From Pseudomonas palmensis (GTDB lineage: Bacteria; Pseudomonadota; Gammaproteobacteria; Pseudomonadales; Pseudomonadaceae), in NCBI RefSeq assembly GCF_017848315.1, contig NZ_JAFKEC010000032.1, positions 1-58,023 of the forward strand: a stretch of 58,023 nt of DNA. The letters are read 5' to 3'. Numbering within the stretch: position 1 is the first letter of the stretch; the number at the start of each line of letters is the position of its first letter. Made by a program: the position numbers and the translations under genes. Shown in pieces: positions 35,731 to 44,499 of this stretch. The notes below the pieces were generated by a model that was not told the origin of the DNA, searched no databases, and saw nothing but the letters and a program-made list of their open reading frames with translations.

Positions 35731-36825
35731 TTACTTGCCCGACTTGATCTTGGTCCAGCTTCGGGTCATCAAACGTTGCACTTTGGGGGGTAACTCTGAG
35801 TTGACGTACAGCTTGTCCAGCACCTCTTGCGGTGGGTAAACCGCTGCGTCGGTTCGCACGCTCTGGTCCATGAGTTCGCCAGCCTTGGGGTTCGGGTTGG
35901 CGTAACCGACGTAATCGCTGACCTGGGCGATGACCTCAGGCTTGAGCAGATAGTTGATGAAGGCGTGGGCCTCTTTGACGTTCTTGGCGTCCTTGGGAAT
36001 CGCCAGCATGTCGAACCAGAGGTTGCCGCCTTCCTTGGGGATCGCGTAGGCGATTTCCACGCCCTTGCCCGCCTCTTCGGCGCGGGACTTGGCCTGGAAC
36101 ACGTCGCCGGAGAAGCCGGCGGCCACGCAGATGTCGCCGTTGGCCAGGTCCGAGATGTACTTGGACGAGTGGAAGTAGGTCACGTAGGGCCGTATGGCCA
36201 GCAGCTTCTTCTCGGCGTCGGCGTAGTCCTTGGGGTTGGTGCTGTTGGGGTCGCGGCCCATGTAGTTGAGCACCGCCGGCAGCATCTCGTCGGCCGAGTC
36301 GAGGAACGCCACGCCGCACTTGGAGAGCTTCTTGATGTTTTCCGGCTCGAACAGCACGGCCCATGAATCGATGGTGTCGGTTCCCAGCGCGGCCTTGACC
36401 TTCTCGACGTTGTAGCCGATGCCATTGGTGCCCCACAGGTAGGGGACCGCGTACTGGTTGCCCGGGTCGTTCTTCTCCAGGCGCTTCATCAGGGCCGGGT
36501 CGAGATTGGAATAGTTGGGCAGCAGCGTCTTGTCGAGCTTCTGGAACGCGCCCGCCTTGATCTGCTTGCCGAGGAAATGGTTGGACGGCACCACCACGTC
36601 ATAGCCGGTGCGACCGGCCAGCAGCTTGCCTTCCAGGGTTTCGTTGGAATCGAAGACGTCCTGCACCGGCTTGATGCCGGTCTCCTTTTCGAAGTCCGCA
36701 AGGGTGGTCTGGCCGATGTAGTCCGACCAGTTGTAGATATGCACCGTGGGCGCCGCCTGGACACTGATCGCCAGCGTCAGGCTCGCTGTGGCCAGGACGG
36801 CCTTGCGAAAATGTGAAGTAGACAA
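35731..36825 (-). CDS. spuE: Periplasmic polyamine-binding protein, copy 2 (SpuE-like)
   Basis: This 364-residue protein has a signal peptide (MSTSHFRKAVLATASLTLAI, cut near VQA) and the PotD/PotF fold: VHIYNWSDYIGQTTLADFEK, GYDVVVPSNHFLGKQIKAG and SSKYISDLANGDICVAAGFS. In P. aeruginosa SpuE prefers spermidine and SpuD putrescine; the same split here is inferred from order. It is closely related to the upstream gene. Confidence 0.88.
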   Translation of the reverse strand: MSTSHFRKAVLATASLTLAISVQAAPTVHIYNWSDYIGQTTLADFEKETGIKPVQDVFDSNETLEGKLLAGRTGYDVVVPSNHFLGKQIKAGAFQKLDKTLLPNYSNLDPALMKRLEKNDPGNQYAVPYLWGTNGIGYNVEKVKAALGTDTIDSWAVLFEPENIKKLSKCGVAFLDSADEMLPAVLNYMGRDPNSTNPKDYADAEKKLLAIRPYVTYFHSSKYISDLANGDICVAAGFSGDVFQAKSRAEEAGKGVEIAYAIPKEGGNLWFDMLAIPKDAKNVKEAHAFINYLLKPEVIAQVSDYVGYANPNPKAGELMDQSVRTDAAVYPPQEVLDKLYVNSELPPKVQRLMTRSWTKIKSGK

Positions 36826-36943
36826 GTGGGAGGTCCTCTACAAAAGTGCCCGAGTCGTTTGGCAGATACGCCTGCGGTACCGGCAAACCGGCGCGCAACT
36901 TACCTTCGATACACCCATCGAGCAAAAAGAATTTGCCCTCGAG

Positions 36944-36979
36944 CCCCGTTCAGGCACTGTTTTTCAGTGCCTGACGGGA
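36944..36979. promoter_or_regulatory. Strong hairpin between spuD and spuE
   Basis: CCCGTTCAGGCACTG, a TTTTT loop and CAGTGCCTGACGGG form a 14-15 bp stem with one bulge, 11 bases after the spuD stop codon in the minus-strand transcript. It lacks a U-tract on that strand, so it more likely protects spuD mRNA or partly stops transcription. Confidence 0.65.
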
Positions 36980-36989
36980 AAAACCGGAT

Positions 36990-38087
36990 TTATTTGCCCG
37001 ATTTGATCTTGGTCCAGCTGCGGGTGATCAGGCGCAGGGTGCCTGCATCCAGGTCGCTGATCGCGTACAGGTGCTTCTTCACTTCATCCGACGGGTAGAT
37101 GCTCGGGTCGCCGGAGATGTCCTTGTCCACCAGAGCGGTGGCTGCCTTGTTGCCGTTCGGGAAGCGCACGGCGTTGGTGATCTCGGCCATGACTTCCGGC
37201 TGCATCAGGAAGTCCATGAACTTGTAGGCTGCTTCGACATTGGTGGCGTCCTTGGGAATCGCGACCATGTCATAGAAGGTGCCGGCGCCTTCTTTCGGAA
37301 TGCTGTAGGCCAGCTTGACCTTGTCGCCCGCTTCGTGGGCACGGGCCTTGGACTGCTCCAGGTCACCCGAGTAACCCACAGCCACGCAGATGTTGCCGTT
37401 GGCCAGGTCCGAGATGTACTTGGAGGAATGGAAGTACGCCACCGATGGGCGAATGCTCAGGAACAGGTCTTCGGCGGCCTTCAGGTCTGCCTTGTCCTTG
37501 CTGTTGGTCGGCTTGCCCAGGTAATGCAGGGCCGCCGGGATCATTTCGGTCGGTGCGTCGAGGAAACTCACGCCGCAGCTCTTGAGCTTGGCGATATTTT
37601 CCGGCTTGAACACCACGTCCCACGAGTCGATCTTGTCGACGCCCAGCGCGGCCTTGACCTTCTCGGGGTTGTAGCCGATGCCGATGCTGCCCCACATGTA
37701 CGGGAAGGCATGCTTGTTGCCCTGGTCACTGGCATCGCCCACGGCCTTGAGCAGGTCTTCGTCGAGGTTCTTCCAGTTCGGCAGCTTGGACTTGTCCAGC
37801 TCCTGGTACACACCGGCCTTGATCTGCTTGGCCAGGAAGTTGTTGGACGGTACCACCACGTCGTAGCCCGACTTGCCGGCCAGCAGCTTGGCTTCCAGGG
37901 TTTCGTTGCTGTCGAACACGTCGTAGACCACCTTGATGCCCGACTGCTTCTCGAACTTGGCGATGGTGTCCGGCGCAATGTAGTCGGACCAGTTGTAGAC
38001 GTGCAGCACCTTGTCGTCCGCCTGAACAGCACCGGCCATCAACCCCGCGAGGGTAGCGGCCAACAGCGTCTTGCCCATTTTCTTCAT
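36990..38087 (-). CDS. spuD: Periplasmic polyamine-binding protein, copy 1 (SpuD-like)
   Basis: This 365-residue protein begins MKKMGKTLLAATLAGLMAGA (signal peptide ending AVQA) and continues DDKVLHVYNWSDYIAPDTIA, the PotF-type start. GYDVVVPSNNFLAKQIKAG and SSKYISDLANGNICVAVGYS match spuE, showing that the pair arose by duplication. It delivers putrescine or another polyamine to the shared permease. A GGAG site precedes the ATG at 38087. Confidence 0.9.
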   Translation of the reverse strand: MKKMGKTLLAATLAGLMAGAVQADDKVLHVYNWSDYIAPDTIAKFEKQSGIKVVYDVFDSNETLEAKLLAGKSGYDVVVPSNNFLAKQIKAGVYQELDKSKLPNWKNLDEDLLKAVGDASDQGNKHAFPYMWGSIGIGYNPEKVKAALGVDKIDSWDVVFKPENIAKLKSCGVSFLDAPTEMIPAALHYLGKPTNSKDKADLKAAEDLFLSIRPSVAYFHSSKYISDLANGNICVAVGYSGDLEQSKARAHEAGDKVKLAYSIPKEGAGTFYDMVAIPKDATNVEAAYKFMDFLMQPEVMAEITNAVRFPNGNKAATALVDKDISGDPSIYPSDEVKKHLYAISDLDAGTLRLITRSWTKIKSGK

Positions 38088-38256
38088 GCGTAATGCTCCA
38101 GAATTTTTTATAGAAACCATCTGTTCAGCGACCGACTCGTTCGGCGCAAGCGCTGGGCGACTGAAACAGTCGCTAGTCTGGCAAGATCCACGGCGCGGTT
38201 TCAACCAGAGTGCGCCGCAGATCGCCATTCAACCCAAGGCTGAGCCTAGCACCTGC

Positions 38257-39615
38257 TCACTTCAACGCTTCGAGCGTCAGGTCCAGGCATTTGCGTGCCT
38301 TTTCCACCAGCTCGTCGATCTCCTCGCAGGTGATGACCAGCGGCGGCGCGATGATCATGGTGTCGCCCACGGCGCGCATGATCAGCCCGTTGTCGAAGCA
38401 GAACTGGCGGCAGATCATGCCCACGCCCTTGCCCTCGTAACGGGTGCGGGTCGCCTTGTCCTTGACCAGCTCGATCGCGCCAAGCATGCCCAGGCCACGG
38501 ACCTCGCCCACCAGCGGATGATCGTTCAGCTCACGCAGACGTTTCTGCAAATACGGTGCCGTTTCTGCCTGAACGCGCTCGATGATTTTCTCGTCGCGCA
38601 GGATCCGCAGGTTTTCCAGGGCCACCGCTGCCGCCACCGGGTGGCCGCTGTAGGTGAAGCCGTGGTTGAAGTCGCCGCCCTCGCTGAGCACGGCCGCCAC
38701 TTCGTCACGCACGATCACGCCGCCCATGGGGATGTAGCCCGAAGTCAGGCCCTTGGCGATGGTCATCAGGTCGGGCTTGAGGCCGTAGTAGTCGGTACCG
38801 AACCACTGGCCGGTACGACCGAAACCGCAGATCACCTCATCGGCAATGAACAGGATTTCGTACTTGGCGAGGATTTCCTTGATCTTCGGCCAGTAGGTTT
38901 CTGGTGGGATGATCACCCCGCCAGCACCTTGGATCGGCTCGGCGATAAAGGCGGCGACGTTGTCTTCGCCGACCTCGAGGATCTTCTTCTCCAGTTGCTC
39001 GGCGGCCCATACGCCGAACGCGTCCGGGGTCATGTCACCGCCTTCGCCGAACCAGTACGGCTGCGCAATATGCACGATGCCCGGCAGCGTACCGCCCTGC
39101 TCGTGCATGCCGCTCATGCCGCCCAGGGCAGCGCCGGCCACGGTGGAGCCGTGATAGCCGTTGACCCGACCGATGATCACCTGCTTCTGCGGCTTGCCCT
39201 TGAGTGCCCAGTAATGGCGGACCATGCGCAGGTTGGTGTCGTTGCCTTCGGAGCCGGAGCCGGTGAAGAACACATGGCTCATGCCCGCAGGGGCCACCTC
39301 GGTGATCGCCCGGGCCAGCTCCAGCGCCGGCGGGTGGGCGGTCTGGAAGAACAGGTTGTAGTACGGCAGCTCGCGCATCTGGCTGGCTGCCGCCTCGGCC
39401 AGTTCTTCACGGCCGTAGCCGACGGCCACGCACCACAGCCCGGCCATGCCGTCGAGGATCTTGTTGCCCTCGCTGTCCCACAGGTGCACGCCCTTGGCCT
39501 TGGTGATGATCCGCGGGCCTTTTTCCTTCAGCTGCTTGTAGTCGCTGAACGGCGCCAGGTGATGATCACGACTCAGGTCTTGCCACTCGCGGGTTTGCGG
39601 GTTCTTGACGCTCAT
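38257..39615 (-). CDS. spuC: Polyamine (putrescine) aminotransferase
   Basis: This 452-residue class-III PLP aminotransferase begins MSVKNPQTREWQDLSRDHHL. The PLP lysine is Lys288 in TIAKGLTSGYIPMGG, and ADEVICGFGRTG holds the cofactor aspartate. It converts putrescine (or its glutamylated form) to the aldehyde with pyruvate as likely acceptor. It follows spuI after 48 bases and precedes spuD, so catabolism and uptake genes form one directional cluster. Confidence 0.9.
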   Translation of the reverse strand: MSVKNPQTREWQDLSRDHHLAPFSDYKQLKEKGPRIITKAKGVHLWDSEGNKILDGMAGLWCVAVGYGREELAEAAASQMRELPYYNLFFQTAHPPALELARAITEVAPAGMSHVFFTGSGSEGNDTNLRMVRHYWALKGKPQKQVIIGRVNGYHGSTVAGAALGGMSGMHEQGGTLPGIVHIAQPYWFGEGGDMTPDAFGVWAAEQLEKKILEVGEDNVAAFIAEPIQGAGGVIIPPETYWPKIKEILAKYEILFIADEVICGFGRTGQWFGTDYYGLKPDLMTIAKGLTSGYIPMGGVIVRDEVAAVLSEGGDFNHGFTYSGHPVAAAVALENLRILRDEKIIERVQAETAPYLQKRLRELNDHPLVGEVRGLGMLGAIELVKDKATRTRYEGKGVGMICRQFCFDNGLIMRAVGDTMIIAPPLVITCEEIDELVEKARKCLDLTLEALK

Positions 39616-39663
39616 GTGCTTCTCCGATGACTGACGGCCGCGCTCCTGCGGCCCCGGGGTTTA

Positions 39664-41022
39664 TCAGACCGCGAACAGCAGGAACTCGCGTTCCCAGGAG
39701 CTGATCACGCGTTTGAAATTTTCATGCTCGGCGCGTTTGGTGGCGACGTAGCCTGCGATGAATTTCTTGCCCAGGTACGGCTCCAGCGCGCTGCAGTTCT
39801 CCATGCGTTCAAGGGCGTCCTCGATGGTCAGCGGCAGGCGCAGGTTGCGCCGCTCGTAACCGCGGCCCTTGACCGGCGCGCTGGGGTTGATGCCTTCGAC
39901 CATGCCGATGTAGCCGCACAACAGGCTGGCGGCAATCGCCAGGTAAGGGTTGGCGTCGGCGCCGGGCAGGCGGTTTTCCACACGCCGGTTCTGCGGGCCG
40001 GCATCCGGCACGCGCAGGCCCACGGTGCGGTTCTCCTCGCCCCACTCCACGTTGACCGGCGCCGAGGTGTCGGGCAGGAAGCGGCGGAACGAGTTGACGT
40101 TGGGGGCAAACAGCGGCAGCACCGACGGGATGAACTTCTGCAGGCCACCGACGTGGTGCAGGAACAGCTGGCTCATGCTGCCGTCTTCGTTGGAGAAGAT
40201 GTTCTTGCCGGTGTTCACGTCGATGATGCTCTGGTGCAGGTGCATCGCACTGCCCGGCTCGCCGGTCATGGGCTTGGCCATGAAGGTGGCGGCGACGTTG
40301 TGCTTGAGCGCGGCCTCACGCATGGTGCGCTTGAACACCAGGATCTGGTCGGCCAGCGACAGCGCGTTGCCGTGACGGAAGTTGATTTCCATCTGCGCGG
40401 TGCCGTCCTCGTGGATCAGCGTGTCCAGGTCCAGGTGCTGCAGTTCGCACCAGTCGTAGACGTCCTCGAACAGCGGGTCGAATTCGTTGGCGGCCTCGAT
40501 GGAGAACGACTGGCGACCGGTCTCGGGGCGACCGGAGCGACCGATGGGCGGCTGCAGCGGGAAGTCCGGGTCCTCGCAGCGCTTGGTCAGGTAGAACTCC
40601 ATCTCTGGCGCCACGATCGGCTGCCAGCCTTTGTCGGCGTAGAGCTTCAAGACCTTCTTGAGCACGTTGCGCGGCGACAGCTCGACCGGGTTGCCCTGCT
40701 TGTCGTAGGTGTCGTGGATCACCTGCGCGGTGGGCTCGATGGCCCATGGCACCAGGAATACCGCGTTCTCGTCGGGGCGACAGATCATGTCGATGTCGGC
40801 CGGATCGAGCAGCTCGTAATAGATGTCATCGTCGACGTAGTCGCCGGTCACCGTCTGCAACAGCACACTTTCGGGCAGGCGCATGCCCTTTTCGGCAATG
40901 AACTTGTTGGTAGGGGAGATCTTGCCGCGCGTGATACCGGTGAGGTCGCTGATCAGACACTCGACTTCGGTGATCTTGTGCTCTTTCAACCAATCGGTGA
41001 GCTGGTCGAGGTTGTTACTCAT
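39664..41022 (-). CDS. spuI: Gamma-glutamylpolyamine synthetase (glutamine-synthetase family)
   Basis: This 452-residue protein begins MSNNLDQLTDWLKEHKITEV. The glutamine-synthetase catalytic regions are EMEFYLTKR, GTAQMEINFRHG, GSAMHLHQSI and NPYLAIAASLLCGYIGMVEG. Unlike true GlnA it lies in a polyamine cluster and is the PuuA type, which joins glutamate to putrescine or related amines using ATP. The ribosome site GAGGT lies within the 12-base palindrome ACCTCAGGAGGT. It heads the minus-strand cluster. Confidence 0.88.
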   Translation of the reverse strand: MSNNLDQLTDWLKEHKITEVECLISDLTGITRGKISPTNKFIAEKGMRLPESVLLQTVTGDYVDDDIYYELLDPADIDMICRPDENAVFLVPWAIEPTAQVIHDTYDKQGNPVELSPRNVLKKVLKLYADKGWQPIVAPEMEFYLTKRCEDPDFPLQPPIGRSGRPETGRQSFSIEAANEFDPLFEDVYDWCELQHLDLDTLIHEDGTAQMEINFRHGNALSLADQILVFKRTMREAALKHNVAATFMAKPMTGEPGSAMHLHQSIIDVNTGKNIFSNEDGSMSQLFLHHVGGLQKFIPSVLPLFAPNVNSFRRFLPDTSAPVNVEWGEENRTVGLRVPDAGPQNRRVENRLPGADANPYLAIAASLLCGYIGMVEGINPSAPVKGRGYERRNLRLPLTIEDALERMENCSALEPYLGKKFIAGYVATKRAEHENFKRVISSWEREFLLFAV

Positions 41023-41105
41023 AAATACCTCAGGAGGTAAATGTCTGGACTGACGTCAGGACGCCCAGGCTGGGCCGTCCTGCTCATTCTGGATGCCGCA
41101 CGACG

Positions 41106-41348
41106 CTAAAGCAAAGCACCTGCCACGGGGCGAACGCGCAGGGCAATACCCGCTGGGCCGCCTGGCCGGCTATAGTGGTGGCAGTCGATTACAGAAGAGG
41201 GTGCGATACCGGGCATGCAGCCCAGGCCGTCAATTATTGCGGCCAGGTGGCGGTGCACGGCCACGCGGTATCTGCCGTGGGTGCGGCGGGCGTGCAGACC
41301 GATCCGCGCAGTGCGGCCGGTGACGCCGATTGTCGGCTGGCGAGACAT
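41106..41348 (-). pseudogene. Possible remnant of a SpuA/PuuD gamma-glutamyl-GABA hydrolase gene
   Basis: An 80-codon frame begins MSRQPTIGVTGRTARIGLHA, which closely resembles the N-terminus of SpuA/PuuD amidotransferases (of the form MSRxPxIGVT...RQIGLHA). It then loses recognisable similarity, and no Cys-His-Glu amidase core follows. A GGGGG ribosome-like site lies 4 bases before the ATG. In related pseudomonads such a gene sits beside these glutamine synthetases. The resemblance is from memory and short, so chance is possible. Confidence 0.4.
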
Positions 41349-41540
41349 GTAACCCCCGGTATTATTGCTGTTATGGGTTGCAACCGAGCTTAGCCTTGTT
41401 CATTTTTTTACACAACACCCCTGTAAAAAATAGAATACGGCCCGCTCAAAGTCGCTGTCTCGCTACCAAAGCAGGCCTTGTCGACGCCCTCATTTGCAGC
41501 AAAAATGCCGCTTCAGCGCCGTTTTAGGGCATGATGGGGC

Positions 41541-41556
41541 TGGCTTGACTTCAGCA
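41541..41556 (+). promoter_or_regulatory. Possible sigma-54 promoter for spuB
   Basis: TGGCTTGACTTCAGCA keeps the essential GG and GC doublets at the correct 10-base spacing, 70 bases before the spuB start. Other consensus positions match only partly. Confidence 0.3.
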
Positions 41557-41625
41557 GGGCTTTCGCGTTGACTGAACCTGCAAGCCCCCATTGATTGATA
41601 TTTTTAACAACAAAGGTGTTGCATC

Positions 41626-43002
41626 ATGTCGGTACCCCCGCGTGCCGTTCAGCTTAACGAAGCGAACGCGTTCCTTAAGGAACATCCTGAGGTTCTCTAC
41701 GTTGACCTTCTGATTGCAGATATGAATGGTGTGGTGCGTGGCAAGCGCATCGAACGCACGAGCCTGCACAAGGTTTACGAGAAAGGCATCAACCTGCCGG
41801 CCTCCCTCTTCGCCCTGGACATCAACGGTTCCACCGTCGAAAGCACCGGCCTGGGCCTGGACATCGGCGATGCCGACCGTATCTGCTATCCCATCCCCGG
41901 CACCCTCTCCAACGAGCCCTGGCAGAAGCGCCCTACCGCGCAGCTGCTGATGACCATGCACGAGCTCGAGGGCGAGCCGTTCTTCGCCGACCCGCGTGAA
42001 GTGCTGCGCCAGGTGGTGAGCAAGTTCGACGACCTGGGCCTGACCATCTGCGCCGCGTTCGAGCTGGAGTTCTACCTGATCGACCAGGAGAACGTGAACG
42101 GCCGTCCGCAGCCGCCGCGCTCGCCGATCTCTGGCAAGCGTCCGATCTCCACCCAGGTGTACCTGATCGACGACCTCGACGAGTACGTCGACTGCCTGCA
42201 GGACATTCTGGAAGGTGCCAAGGAACAAGGCATCCCGGCTGACGCCATCGTCAAGGAAAGTGCCCCGGCGCAGTTCGAAGTGAACCTGCACCACGTGGCC
42301 GACCCGATCAAGGCCTGCGACTACGCGGTACTGCTCAAGCGTCTGATCAAGAACATCGCCTACGACCATGAGATGGACACCACTTTCATGGCCAAGCCGT
42401 ACCCTGGCCAGGCGGGCAATGGTCTGCACGTGCATATCTCGGTGCTGGACAAGGATGGCAAGAACATCTTTACCAGCGAGGATCCCGAGCAGAACGCCGC
42501 ATTGCGTCACGCGATCGGCGGTGTGCTCGAGACCCTGCCGGCGTCGATGGCGTTCCTGTGCCCGAACGTCAACTCGTACCGCCGTTTTGGTGCCCAGTTC
42601 TACGTGCCCAACTCCCCGACCTGGGGCCTGGACAACCGTACCGTGGCCTTGCGCGTACCGACCGGCACGCCGGACGCCGTGCGCCTGGAGCACCGTGTGG
42701 CCGGTGCCGACGCCAACCCGTACCTGCTGATGGCAGCCGTACTGGCGGGCGTGCACCACGGTTTGACCAACAAGGTCGAACCGGGCCCGGCGATGGTGGG
42801 CAACTCCTACGAGCAGAACGAGCAGAGCCTGCCGAACAACCTGCGGGATGCACTGCGCGAGCTGGACGACAGCGAGATCATGGCCAAGTACATCGATCCG
42901 AAGTACATCGATATCTTCGTGGCCTGCAAGGAAAGCGAGCTGGAGGAGTTCGAACACTCCATCTCCGACCTTGAGTACAACTGGTACCTGCACACCGTGT
43001 AA
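41626..43002 (+). CDS. spuB: Second glutamine-synthetase-family protein of the polyamine cluster
   Basis: This 458-residue protein begins MSVPPRAVQLNEANAFLKEH. It has the same catalytic blocks as SpuI (AFELEFYLID, PAQFEVNLHHV, GNGLHVHISVLDKDGKNIF, NPYLLMAAVLAGVHHG). Two paralogous gamma-glutamylamine synthetases suggest different amine substrates, for example putrescine versus spermidine, cadaverine or ethanolamine. It is divergent from spuI across a long intergenic region. A true GlnA is unlikely because of length, context and similarity to the SpuB group. Confidence 0.85.
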   Translation: MSVPPRAVQLNEANAFLKEHPEVLYVDLLIADMNGVVRGKRIERTSLHKVYEKGINLPASLFALDINGSTVESTGLGLDIGDADRICYPIPGTLSNEPWQKRPTAQLLMTMHELEGEPFFADPREVLRQVVSKFDDLGLTICAAFELEFYLIDQENVNGRPQPPRSPISGKRPISTQVYLIDDLDEYVDCLQDILEGAKEQGIPADAIVKESAPAQFEVNLHHVADPIKACDYAVLLKRLIKNIAYDHEMDTTFMAKPYPGQAGNGLHVHISVLDKDGKNIFTSEDPEQNAALRHAIGGVLETLPASMAFLCPNVNSYRRFGAQFYVPNSPTWGLDNRTVALRVPTGTPDAVRLEHRVAGADANPYLLMAAVLAGVHHGLTNKVEPGPAMVGNSYEQNEQSLPNNLRDALRELDDSEIMAKYIDPKYIDIFVACKESELEEFEHSISDLEYNWYLHTV

Positions 43003-43008
43003 GGTCCA

Positions 43009-43073
43009 TTCGCCGGCAAGGCCGGCTCCTACAGGGTCGATGTGACCGTGTAGGAGCCGGCCTTGCCGGCGAA
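43009..43073. repeat. REP pair, GTAGGAGCCGGC type
   Basis: Two inverted units around a 16-base spacer, between the convergent spuB and argA genes. Confidence 0.9.
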
Positions 43074-43077
43074 GCCC

Positions 43078-44376
43078 TTAAAGCGCCTTCTCGAAGATCT
43101 TCGAATTGCGCTGGTAGTTGTACAGCGAAGCCCTCGCCGCAGGCAGCCGCTCCACCTCGCTGGGCACGAAGCCGCGTTCGCGGAACCAGTGCGCCGTGCG
43201 CGTCGTCAGCACGAACAAGGTCTTCAAGCCCATCTCCCGCGCCCGTGTCTCGATGCGCTCCAGCAACTCGTCGCCACGCCCGCCATGCCGGTATTCCGGG
43301 TTCACCGCCAGGCACGCCAACTCGCCCGCCTCCGAATCGGCGATCGGGTACAGCGCCGCGCAGGCAATGATCATCCCCTCGCGCTCCACCACACTGAACT
43401 GCTCGATCTCGCGCTCCAGCACCTCGCGCGAACGCCGCACCAGGATGCCCTGCTCTTCCAGCGGGCTGATCAGGTCCAGCAGGCCGCCGACATCCTCGAT
43501 GGCCGCCTCGCGCACCTTCTCGAACTGTTCCTGGGCCACCAGCGTGCCGCCACCGTCACGGGTGAACAGCTCGGTGAGCAGCGCACCGTCCTCGGCATAG
43601 CTGACGATGTGGCTGCGCGCCACACCGCCACGGCAGGCTTCGGCGGCCGCGTCCAGCAACTCGCCCTGATAGTCCGAGCCCAGGCGTTGCAGATGCGCCG
43701 GCACCTGCTGCGGGCGCAGCTCACGCACCAGCCTGCCGCTCTCATCCATCAGCCCGCGCTCGGCGCCGAACAGCAGCAGCTTGTCGGCCCCCAGCTCGAT
43801 GGCCGCACGGGTGGCGACGTCTTCGCAGGCCAGGTTGAAGATCTCGCCGGTGGGCGAATAGCCCAGCGGCGACAGCAGCACGATGGAGCGCTCGTCGAGC
43901 AGGCGATTGATGCCCTTGCGATCGACCCGGCGCACTTCGCCGGTGTGGTGATAATCGACGCCTTCGAGCACGCCGATGGGGCGCGCCGTGACCAGGTTGC
44001 CGGCGGCCACGCGCAGGCGCGAACCCTGCATCGGCGACGCGGCCATGTCCATCGACAGGCGCGCCTCGATGGCGATGCGCAGGTGGCCGACCGCGTCGAT
44101 CACGCATTCCAGGGTGGCCGCATCGGTGATGCGCAGGCCGTGATGGTAGTGCGCGCTCAGGCCGCGGGCGGCCAGGCGGCTTTCGATCTGCGGGCGCGAA
44201 CCGTGCACCAGCACCAGGCGCACGCCCAGGCTGTGCAGCAGCACCAGGTCGTGGACGATATTGCCGAAGTTGGGGTGCTCGACCCCGTCACCGGGCAGCA
44301 TGACCACGAAGGTGCAGTCGCGGTGGGCATTGATGTAAGGCGAAGCATGACGCAGCCAATTGACGTATTCGGGCAT
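43078..44376 (-). CDS. argA: N-acetylglutamate synthase
   Basis: This 432-residue enzyme begins MPEYVNWLRHASPYINAHRD. Residues ~1-280 form an amino-acid-kinase fold (VRLVLVHGSRPQIESRLAARG) that binds arginine for feedback control, and residues ~290-432 form a GNAT acetyltransferase (CLAVNPEYRHGGRGDELLER). It makes N-acetylglutamate from glutamate and acetyl-CoA, the first step of arginine synthesis. The start at 44376 fits the family; an in-frame ATG 12 codons earlier lacks support. Confidence 0.95.
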   Translation of the reverse strand: MPEYVNWLRHASPYINAHRDCTFVVMLPGDGVEHPNFGNIVHDLVLLHSLGVRLVLVHGSRPQIESRLAARGLSAHYHHGLRITDAATLECVIDAVGHLRIAIEARLSMDMAASPMQGSRLRVAAGNLVTARPIGVLEGVDYHHTGEVRRVDRKGINRLLDERSIVLLSPLGYSPTGEIFNLACEDVATRAAIELGADKLLLFGAERGLMDESGRLVRELRPQQVPAHLQRLGSDYQGELLDAAAEACRGGVARSHIVSYAEDGALLTELFTRDGGGTLVAQEQFEKVREAAIEDVGGLLDLISPLEEQGILVRRSREVLEREIEQFSVVEREGMIIACAALYPIADSEAGELACLAVNPEYRHGGRGDELLERIETRAREMGLKTLFVLTTRTAHWFRERGFVPSEVERLPAARASLYNYQRNSKIFEKAL

Positions 44377-44499
44377 AACCAGAGCCTGTAGAAACCTGTG
44401 GAAAAAGGACAAGAACGGAAAAGCACACAGCGCTCGAAGGGTTATCGTCGCAACAGGTCTGGCGTCACGCGCATTCTCCTTGGGTAAAAACGGTTGAAA

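Larger units (their letters stand above)
41023..41625. other. 603-base region between divergent spuI and spuB
   Basis: No complete gene is seen. The part next to spuI has GC-rich coding-like sequence holding a possible gene relic (41106-41348). From about 41350 to 41625 it is AT-rich (CATTTTTTTACACAAC, TGTAAAAAATAGAATACGG), with the character of promoter DNA for spuB. Confidence 0.6.

Noticed and set aside
41093..41323. 76-codon plus-strand frame between spuI and spuB
   Set aside because: No ribosome site or domain; it overlaps the more meaningful minus-strand SpuA-like frame.
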